Assembly (NCBI GenBank): GCA_008015095.1
Contig: SSEV01000021.1
Location: 1 to 64,000, forward strand
Length of the DNA stretch: 64,000 nucleotides
DNA from: Lysobacteraceae bacterium
GTDB lineage: Bacteria > Pseudomonadota > Gammaproteobacteria > Xanthomonadales > Xanthomonadaceae
Direction: 5' to 3'
Below, piece by piece: positions 56,883 through 64,000 of this stretch (position 1 is its first letter; the number at the start of each line of letters is the position of its first letter). Under the pieces are notes generated by a model, which worked only from the letters and a program-made list of their open reading frames with translations, made no database searches and had not been told where the DNA came from. The translations under genes and the position numbers were made by a program.

Positions 56883-57290
56883 GATGCCCGCGAAAGTCCA
56901 TGTGAACGCGCGCTATGGTCATCGCCGGGTTCGTGAACGAAGCGCTGGCGGTGAACCGGCACGAGGCGAAGTGTATGCGGCGGCCTGGGCGGGCGTCGCC
57001 TGCAGACGATGGCGGACGCCAGGCGGAATGGGCAGCAGCAGGCCGAAGGTCGCCACGCCCTTGCTGAACCACTGCGCTGCGCCGGTACGGATGCGATCTC
57101 CGGGTCGCCAAATCGCCTCGCCGAACATCGCATGCGCCACGCAGACGCCGACGAGCGCGCCAGCAACGCCAGCGCATCGATCCCTTGCGACAAACGTTGG
57201 CCCATGATGCCGCTGCCCACCACGATCGCGAGCAGGATCAGGCTGCCGAGAAACTCGGCTGAGAAACTCGGCCGATAACGCGCGCGTAGC
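56883..57290 (-). pseudogene. Decayed aquaporin (AqpS/MIP-like), internally deleted and frameshifted
   Basis: Across frames: AEFLGSLILLAIVVGSGIMGQRLSQGIDALALLA / LVGVCVAHAMFGEAIW…RTGAAQWFSKGVATFGLLLPI. Confidence 0.65.
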
Positions 57291-57295
57291 GGGCC

Positions 57296-57800
57296 TCATC
57301 CGGAACTCCTGCCGATCTCGCAGACCTCTCGTTCGGCTGTCAGCCTGTCGAGCTTCTCCAGTGGCAGCGCCGCCAACCATTCGATGCGCCTGCGCAACTC
57401 GGCGAAGGCCTTGAGATAAGCGTGCCTGCGCGTGCCCTCGTCGCCCTCGACCGCGGCGGGGCCGTCGACGCCCGGTGCGCGAGCATCGGCGCACCAAGCC
57501 ATATCGGGCAGATCTCTCCCGTGGCCTGATCGCAGTCCGTGATCACCGGATCCATTCGCGGCGCATCGGCAGTCGCAAACTCATCCCAGCCAGGACTTGC
57601 TGCGCGAACGCGTGATGTCGTATCCGATCTTCGCCGCCGGTTCGGCGACCATCGGCTGCACGTTCCCGCGCGGTCTGCTGCCGGCGCCTCAGGCGCGAAA
57701 GCGCCCTTCGCCGGGCACATTGAGCAAGGCTTCCGCCATCACGCTGCGCACGGAATTCCCGGTGCACAGCACCAGGATGGCGCTTATGACACCCATCGTC
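57296..57800 (-). pseudogene. arsC: Decayed arsenate reductase (LMW-PTP family ArsC)
   Basis: Three frames carry consecutive ArsC pieces: AILVLCTGNSVRSVMAEALLNVPGEGRFRA; WDEFATADAPRMDPVITDCDQATGEICPIWLGAPMLAH; GVDGPAAVEGDEGTRRHAYLKAFAELRRRIEWLAALPLEKLDRLTAEREVCEIG. Confidence 0.82.
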
Positions 57801-58028
57801 ATTGTCGGAATCCGGATCTCAAGAGTGATTAGAGCCCAGGTGATCTCAACATCCAAGTGGCCGCGAATCTGATTTCGCTCGACGAACGGTCAGCGCAACT
57901 CAGCGTACGAAAGCGGGAGATAACGATGAGGTGTGCTCGGCGCCACAGCAGCGGCGCGTCATCCGGGCTGTCTGTGACGGCAAACCCACGACGCTGATCC
58001 CGTACGGCCAGAGCGTGGGCGAGGGTGC

Positions 58029-59015
58029 TCAGGCCAGCGGCAGCGACTGCTCCGCCTGGCAGAGTTCATCATGCCAGCGCTGCAGAATTTCGATCTGCGG
58101 ATCGGTCTTGCCTTCCCCCAGAGTCTCCACATAGCGGCAGGAAGCGTAATCGCGCGCCTGATGCTCGTAGCGCTCGATCCAGTCGCGCCGCGACGACATC
58201 TCAGCGTGTTCGGGCCGCCAAGCGGCCGAATACGGCGGCCGCAGGCGTTGCATGCCGATCCGCCAAGGCTTGGGGCTGACCCGTGCGCGGAAGCACTGCT
58301 GGTGACGGCACATCCGCGCATAAAGCGCATCTACGCCCCATGCCCCGAAACAGGCGTCGACTTGTGGGTCGTTCGGATCGAAACGACGATGCACGGCGAG
58401 CAGGCGCAGACCCGCAGGCGTGCGATAGATGCGCAGCCGCCATTCCGGCTTCTCGCGCAAAAAAGCCCGAATGCGCCGACGTGCGATCTGTTCGGCGCCG
58501 CCTCGGATGGCGATGAACGCCCCGTCCAATTTTTTTGCCAATGCGCCACTGAAGGTCAATGCCGCGAACACCGCGATGATGGCCGCCGGCACCGGTCGCC
58601 AATGCAGCAGCCCTTGCATCGTGGCCGCGACCGTCAGCGCCACAAGAAGCCCGGCGAGCAAGATTGACCGCAATCCGACAGGGCGCTCGAAATCGATATC
58701 CGCGAACAACACGTCCGGCGTATTCAGGCATAAGGCGCCATATGCGTTGCGGGTGATCACCGTTTCGCCATCGCGGTCCACGATCTCCTCGCGGATCGGC
58801 ACGCCATCGGCGCCATTGTAGGCAACGCGGCGCTCGTAACGCGCGAGATTTTCGCCAGCGAGGATGCGGTCGAAGGCTTCGCGCACGCGGCTCTGGGCAT
58901 GCGCCTGCGCGTCCGCCTCGCTGATGTCCGACCAGCCGAAGCGACGCACCGTGACCTGGCGCTTGCGATCGCGGTGCTGCAAGCGGGCCTCGGACCAATA
59001 GCGGGGAATGATCAT
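58029..59015 (-). CDS. Conserved hypothetical protein with two TM segments
   Basis: MIIPRYWSEARLQHRDRKRQVTVRRFGWSDISEADAQAHAQSRVREAFDRI…RSILLAGLLVALTVAATMQGLLHW. Confidence 0.8.
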   Translation of the reverse strand: MIIPRYWSEARLQHRDRKRQVTVRRFGWSDISEADAQAHAQSRVREAFDRILAGENLARYERRVAYNGADGVPIREEIVDRDGETVITRNAYGALCLNTPDVLFADIDFERPVGLRSILLAGLLVALTVAATMQGLLHWRPVPAAIIAVFAALTFSGALAKKLDGAFIAIRGGAEQIARRRIRAFLREKPEWRLRIYRTPAGLRLLAVHRRFDPNDPQVDACFGAWGVDALYARMCRHQQCFRARVSPKPWRIGMQRLRPPYSAAWRPEHAEMSSRRDWIERYEHQARDYASCRYVETLGEGKTDPQIEILQRWHDELCQAEQSLPLA

Positions 59016-59138
59016 GCGCGCTCCTTCCGGATTCCATGGGCGCTGCGGCCGAGCAGCGCCCTGTCCCGAGCATATCAGGCAATACCGCAGCGTTCCGCGG
59101 AGGCGCATCGAGTGCTGTCATCGCGGAACCCGGTCGAA

Positions 59139-59800
59139 GCTCAGCGCCCCGCATCAGCGCCTCCGCGTACGGCCTCTACGCCGGCCGCGCCATCGCCCAG
59201 ATGCCGACGCAGGAAGGCCAGCACCCGGTTGTAATACTTCAACTGATTCTCGTGCCCGTAGACGCCATGGCTTTCGTCGGCGAAATACCGAGTCTCCAGC
59301 GGTTTACCGGCTTTTTCATCGCCTCTTCCATCGCGCGCGCGCGCTCGAACGAAACCCGATGATCGTGATGGCCGTGAACCAACAGCACGCCGGCGCGGAT
59401 TCTCGCGACAGGCTTCACCGGCGATTGCTCGTACAACGCGGCTTCATCGTCACCAACCGCCTCGTCAAGATAACGCCTGCCCCAGCGAGTGCGATGGGTA
59501 TCGCCCCATTTGCGGGTCAGCACGAGGTTGCTGGCGCCTGCAGCCGAGATCGCGCATTTGAACAGGTCAGGCTCGCGGGCGGCGCTCATCAGCGCGGCAT
59601 AACCGCCGAAACTGGTTCCCCAGATGCACATCCGCTTCGGATCGATCCGACCGCCCTCCATCACCCACCGCGCGCCGTCGACGATATCGTCGATGATCTT
59701 GCCGCCCCATTCGCGATAGCCCGAACGTTCGAAACTCCTTCCGAAGCCTGCGGAACCGCGCAAATTCACTCGCAAAACGCCATGGCCCTGAGGCGGCGTC
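59139..59800 (-). pseudogene. C-terminal fragment of an S9 family (prolyl oligopeptidase/DPP) peptidase with frameshift
   Basis: HGVLRVNLRGSAGFGRSFERSGYREWGGKIIDDIVDGARWV…ICIWGTSFGGYAALMSA-like; C-term YFADESHGVYGHENQLKYYNRVLAFLRRHLG in +1 frame; N-terminal region absent. Confidence 0.8.
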
Positions 59801-59806
59801 GTGGGC

Positions 59807-61723
59807 TCAGCCCTTGCGCGGGCCCTTGCGTGGGCCCTTGTGCGAAGTTTTGCCGTCGCGCGATGGCTTGGGCGCACGCGGCTTCGGCGCATGCGACTTA
59901 GGCAAATGCGCCTTCGACGCGTGTTGCTTCGAAGCATGCGGCTTGGTTTCATGCGGCTTGGAGGTGTGCGTCGCGGGTTTATGCGATTTTGCAGTGTGCC
60001 GATGGGCCGCTCCGGTCCCGCCGTCCGCATCGGTCTCGTCGAGGCGATGCAAGCGCAACATCTGTCCGGAGACTCGCACTTTCTTCAGATGCATCAACAG
60101 CGGGCGCGGCATGCCCTCCGGCAGGTCCAGGATGGAATGATCGTCATGGATATCGATCCTACCGATGTATCTGCTGTCGAGTTCGGCCTCGTTGGCGATC
60201 GCGCCAACGATATTGGCCGGCTTGACCCCATGAATACGCCCGACCTCGATGCGATAGGTTTCCATGCCCGGCTCGGGCGCCGCGCGCGGAGCGATGTCCT
60301 TGCGTCGCGGCGGGGAGGCGTCGTCCCGCACCGCCGAGGGCATGCGATCCGGCCTTGGCGGCTCTGCTCGCTCGCGTTTGCGTTCTGGGGCGAGCAGCAA
60401 CGGCGCATCGCCTTGCAACAGTTTCGCCAATGCCGCGGCGATCTCCACGGCGGGCACGTCGTGCTCGCGTTCGTAGCGTTCAATCAGCTCGCGGAAAAAC
60501 CCCAGCTCGCCCGCACCCGCGGATTCGCGCGCGAGCGTATCGGCGATGCGTCCCAGGAACTTACCGACTCTCGCATCGTTGACCTGCTCCACGCTGGGCA
60601 GCGCCATTTCCGCAATCGGCTGCCGAGTCGCGCGCTCGATCGCGCGCAACATGCCTTTTTCCCGCGGGCTCACGAACAGGATCGCTTCGCCGCTGCGCCC
60701 GGCGCGACCGGTACGGCCGATACGATGAACGTAGCTCTCGGTGTCGTAGGGAATGTCGTAGTTGAGCACGTGGCTGATCCGCTCGACATCGAGACCGCGC
60801 GCGGCGACATCAGTCGCGACCAGAATATCGAGCTTGCCGTCTTTGAGTTGCTGGATGGTCTTCTCGCGTTGCGCCTGCGCGATGTCGCCATTGATCGCGG
60901 CTGCGGCCAGACCGCGCGCTTGTAATTTCTCGGCCAGTTCCTCGGTCGCAGACTTGGTGCGCGCGAACACGATCATCGCGTCGTAGGGTTCTGCTTCGAG
61001 GATGCGGGTGAGGGCGTCGAGTTTGTGCACACCGCCGACGAACCAGTAGCGCTGGCGGATATTGGCCGCCGTCGTGGTCTTCGCGGCGATGGTGACTTCG
61101 ACCGGGTCGCGCAGATAGGTCTGGGCGATGCGCCGGATCTGCGCCGGCATGGTCGCCGAGAACAGCGCAACCTGACGCGATTCCGGCGTCTTCTTCAGCA
61201 CCGATTCGACGTCCTCGATGAACCCCATCCGCAGCATCTCGTCGGCCTCGTCGAGCACCAGCGCATGCAGCGCGGAAAGGTCGAGCGTGCCGCGCTCGAG
61301 GTGATCGATCACCCGGCCCGGGGTGCCGACGACGACGTGCACACCGCGTTTGAGCGATTGCAACTGCGGGTAGTAGCTCTGTCCCCCGTAGATCGGCAGA
61401 ACATGGAAGCCCGGCAATTTGGCCGCGTAACGCTGGAACGCTTCGGCGACCTGGATCGCCAATTCGCGGGTCGGCGCCAACACCAGCACCTGAGGCACGG
61501 CGCGGGCGAGATCCAGACGCGCGAGCAAGGGGAGGGCGAACGCGGCGGTCTTGCCGGTCCCGGTCTGCGCCTGGCCGAGGACATCGCGCCCCGAGAGCAA
61601 AGCCGGAATGGTCGCGGCCTGGATCGGCGATGGCGATTCATAGCCGACCTCGCTCACCGCAGCCATGAGGGCATCGGGCAGGCCTAGATCGGAAAAGCGC
61701 GGCGTCTGGGGTTCGGTCGACAT
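59807..61723 (-). CDS. deaD: DEAD-box RNA helicase (DeaD/CsdA-like) with low-complexity His/Lys/Pro tail
   Basis: AQTGTGKTAAFALPLL, VLAPTRELAIQVAE, VVGTPGRVIDHL, VLDEADEMLRMGF, LFSATMP, HRIGRTGRAGRSG; tail KSHKPATHTSKPHETKPHASKQHASKAHLPKSHAPK. Confidence 0.95.
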   Translation of the reverse strand: MSTEPQTPRFSDLGLPDALMAAVSEVGYESPSPIQAATIPALLSGRDVLGQAQTGTGKTAAFALPLLARLDLARAVPQVLVLAPTRELAIQVAEAFQRYAAKLPGFHVLPIYGGQSYYPQLQSLKRGVHVVVGTPGRVIDHLERGTLDLSALHALVLDEADEMLRMGFIEDVESVLKKTPESRQVALFSATMPAQIRRIAQTYLRDPVEVTIAAKTTTAANIRQRYWFVGGVHKLDALTRILEAEPYDAMIVFARTKSATEELAEKLQARGLAAAAINGDIAQAQREKTIQQLKDGKLDILVATDVAARGLDVERISHVLNYDIPYDTESYVHRIGRTGRAGRSGEAILFVSPREKGMLRAIERATRQPIAEMALPSVEQVNDARVGKFLGRIADTLARESAGAGELGFFRELIERYEREHDVPAVEIAAALAKLLQGDAPLLLAPERKRERAEPPRPDRMPSAVRDDASPPRRKDIAPRAAPEPGMETYRIEVGRIHGVKPANIVGAIANEAELDSRYIGRIDIHDDHSILDLPEGMPRPLLMHLKKVRVSGQMLRLHRLDETDADGGTGAAHRHTAKSHKPATHTSKPHETKPHASKQHASKAHLPKSHAPKPRAPKPSRDGKTSHKGPRKGPRKG

Positions 61724-61944
61724 GAACGCTCTGTTGGTTCTGGGGAAGATATGACGGACCGGGTCGTGGTCCAGCGAAAGGGAGCAACCATCATCGTGCG
61801 AGACGCAAGCATCGCATCCCGCATTCTGTCCCCTCGTCCTGGGGTGCTTGCTCCAATCCTACGTTGACGACGGTCGGCCTAACGACAGCGGGGCGATGAC
61901 AGCGGGGCGATAACGGCAGGTCATTGACAACAGGTCAACCATCA

Positions 61945-62691
61945 TCAGGCCGGCAGCAATTGTTCGGATTCGATGCAATGGCAACCGGGTTCGGCGGTGA
62001 TCGCCGCTTCGAGCAAGGCCTGCGCGATCGCTTCCGCCGGCACAACCCGATAACGGCGAGGGATCAGCGGCCCGACCGCCCGCAACAAACGCATGCTCGC
62101 ATGTTCCAGCGGCCTGCGCCGTTCGCGCTGTCCGTCGATCACCGACGGCCTGACGATGGTCAGCGAAAGAAAACCGAGCTTGCGCAGGACCTGTTCGGTC
62201 TCGCCCTTGATGCGCAGATAGTACGAAGCCCGCGATCGATGGTCGGCGCCGAGCGACGAGTTCAGGGCAAACGCATAAGCGCCGTGACGTTGCGCGCACT
62301 CCGCCGCCATCTGCACATAATCCAGATCAACGCGACGGAACGCCGCCCGCGAGCCAGCCTGCCGCATGGTCGTTCCCAGCGTGCAAATCACCGCATCCAC
62401 CTCCCACCAAGGCGCGTCGGCCGGCAAGCGCTCGTAGTCGACGATCGGAGTCTCTAATTTCGAAGCGGCGAATCCGGATATTTCAGGCATGGAATCACCG
62501 GGCGACGAATTGATCATCGCGGCGTTCTTCGGTATGCCATCCAACGCCGATTCGACCTTGATCGGACGTCGAACCGGCGCGATCACCCGCTCGATACGCC
62601 CATCGGCGAGCGCCAGTTCCAGCGCATGGCGGCCGACCAATCCGCTGGCGCCGACGATCAAGAGTCGAATCATCGAGGAAGGGTACGCCAT
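61945..62691 (-). CDS. NAD(P)-binding/atypical SDR family protein (oxidoreductase, HTATIP2-like)
   Basis: IRLLIVGASGLVGRHALELALADGRIERVIAPVRRP…AVICTLGTTMRQAGSRAAFRRVDLDYV…FALNSSLGADHRSRASYYLRIKGETEQ. Confidence 0.9.
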   Translation of the reverse strand: MAYPSSMIRLLIVGASGLVGRHALELALADGRIERVIAPVRRPIKVESALDGIPKNAAMINSSPGDSMPEISGFAASKLETPIVDYERLPADAPWWEVDAVICTLGTTMRQAGSRAAFRRVDLDYVQMAAECAQRHGAYAFALNSSLGADHRSRASYYLRIKGETEQVLRKLGFLSLTIVRPSVIDGQRERRRPLEHASMRLLRAVGPLIPRRYRVVPAEAIAQALLEAAITAEPGCHCIESEQLLPA

Positions 62692-62804
62692 TTACGGCCG
62701 CACTTGCCTATTGCTCCTGATCGGCCGGATGATCGGGCCTGCTCCAACCAAGCTTGCTCCAGCCAGGCTCGCTCCAATCCATACACGGCCACGTGGAGGT
62801 TGCC

Positions 62805-63164
62805 ATGTCCTATGTCGATGGTTTCGTTGTGCCAGTCCCCCACGGCAAACTCGCCGAATACAGAAAAATCGCCCGTATGGCCGGCAAGGTCTGGCGCGAT
62901 CATGGCGCCCTGGAATACGTGGAGACCGTGGCCGACGACGTGAAACCGGGCAAGCTGACGTCCTTTCCCCAGGCGGTCAAGCTCAAACCGGACGAAGTGG
63001 TGGTGTTTTCCTGGATCGTCTACAAATCGCGCCGCGACCGCGACCGGATCAACAAACTGGTGATGGCCGACCCGCGTCTAGCCGCGATGATGGATCCGAA
63101 GTCGATGCCGTTCGACGCCAGACGGATGTTCTGGGGCGGCTTCAAAACAATGGTGCGACTGTAA
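62805..63164 (+). CDS. DUF1428 family protein (YbaA-like)
   Basis: MSYVDGFVVPVPHGKLAEYRKIARMAGKVWRDHGALEYVETVADDV…FPQAVKLKPDEVVVFSWIVYKSRRDRDRIN. Confidence 0.93.
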   Translation: MSYVDGFVVPVPHGKLAEYRKIARMAGKVWRDHGALEYVETVADDVKPGKLTSFPQAVKLKPDEVVVFSWIVYKSRRDRDRINKLVMADPRLAAMMDPKSMPFDARRMFWGGFKTMVRL

Positions 63165-63228
63165 TCAACGGAAGGCTGCCGCCACGACTCCAGATCCCAG
63201 GTTCGGATACGGACGAATACGGCAGACA

Positions 63229-63260
63229 TAAAAAACAAGGCGGGGTCTCCCCCGCCTTGT
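63229..63260 (-). terminator. Rho-independent terminator of trbM-like gene
   Basis: Minus strand ACAAGGCGGGGGAGACCCCGCCTTGT followed by TTTTTTA. Confidence 0.85.
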
Positions 63261-63315
63261 CGTGCTATCCAGCGCTGACTCCGGCTTGCGGAGCGCGCGC
63301 CGCGATTGGAGCAGA

Positions 63316-64000
63316 TCACCAGCCGCCGACGTACTCGCGCTGGCGCTGCAGTTCTTCCATACGCGCCTCATAAGCGGCCTGTGCAGCGGCATACTCGGCC
63401 GGCTCGACCCAGTAACCACCGGTTTCCGGCGTACCGACATACTTCGGCTCGTTGGCGTCGATATCGGTGTACTCGTGATTGACGTATGCCGCGCAGTAAT
63501 CCGGCATCTGGTTGCTGATGTAGCTCTCGCCCGAATCACCGCCCCACCACACGCGCAGCGTAGCGGTCAAGGTGGCTGCGTCGCAACGGCCTGCGCCGTG
63601 CGCGATGGCGTTGACCAGCGTCCCCATTTGCGGGGTCTCGTTCGAACTCGGGCACAGTTGCAGGAAGTTCAGACGGGCCTGGATGGTTTTCCACGGCTTG
63701 CTGAGGTTGATGCTGAAGTAACGCGCCAGCGAGGCGGCGCACTCGCCCGGACGTGTGCCGCTGGACAAGCAGATGATCGCTTCGCATGCCAGACCGGTAT
63801 CGCCGGTGAGCATGTTCGAGGTCTGGCCCTTGGTGAGCTGATCGACCTGCGACTGCATGTCGCTCGAAACCGTGGACGACGACTGCAGCTGACTGGCGCG
63901 CTGATCCCGTTGGGTCTCATCGTAGTCGTTCAGCAGCGTGGAGGAATCGGGTCCAGTGCTCTGCGCATTCGCGGACGGCGCGGCAACCAGCAGCCCGACA
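63316..64000 (-). CDS. trbM: TrbM-like secreted protein (T4SS-associated), truncated at window edge
   Basis: Frame open to window end: …VGLLVAAPSANAQ signal peptide; MLTGDTGLACEAIICLSSGTRPGECAASLARYFSINLSKPWKTIQARLNFLQLCPS matches the TrbM pattern. Confidence 0.8.
   Translation of the reverse strand, partial: VGLLVAAPSANAQSTGPDSSTLLNDYDETQRDQRASQLQSSSTVSSDMQSQVDQLTKGQTSNMLTGDTGLACEAIICLSSGTRPGECAASLARYFSINLSKPWKTIQARLNFLQLCPSSNETPQMGTLVNAIAHGAGRCDAATLTATLRVWWGGDSGESYISNQMPDYCAAYVNHEYTDIDANEPKYVGTPETGGYWVEPAEYAAAQAAYEARMEELQRQREYVGGW

Overview
A 64 kb GC-rich proteobacterial chromosome segment. XVIPCD-like, TrbM, ExeA/GspB and FdhD content suggests Xanthomonadaceae/Lysobacter-like, but that is inference. 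Most of it is ordinary metabolic, regulatory and transport genes. These include a GS/ALDH/Fe-ADH cluster, hutG, Crp/Fnr, a D-amino-acid dehydrogenase, DUF418, selD, slyD, tandem NlpC/P60 genes, alkaline phosphatase, PHA depolymerase, a TonB receptor with a TPR-sulfotransferase, an FdhF/YdeP-like oxidoreductase with fdhD, ExeA/GspB, a DEAD-box helicase, and a truncated TrbM-like gene at the right edge. The most interesting part is about 6.3-16.9 kb, a locally AT-richer accessory region. Three neighbouring loci there each pair a membrane-anchored protein carrying a similar-looking, divergent, possibly PLD-like cytosolic domain with a nucleotide-handling enzyme. Locus A (6536-8251) is a TM-sensor fused to a PP-loop ATP-pyrophosphatase-like domain. 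Locus B (12985-15012) is a translationally coupled operon NadM-like adenylyltransferase -> TM-sensor -> Nudix. Locus C (16841-15346, minus) is a TM-sensor followed by a second, divergent NadM-like adenylyltransferase. Locus A sits between exact 29-bp direct repeats that duplicate the 3' end of dadA together with the SD and start codon of the crp-like gene. Locus B is bracketed by two copies of a dispersed repeat. I propose this as an undescribed membrane-associated nucleotide/NAD-centred signalling or conflict system. Other points of note: a probable T4SS lipase effector with lipoprotein inhibitor, a protein kinase-Usp fusion next to a phosphoesterase, a decayed arsenic operon (arsC plus aquaporin), three single-base frameshifts in otherwise intact reading frames, and recurrent 9-32 bp tandem duplications next to stop codons. 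All assignments are from reading sequence motifs; no searches were run.
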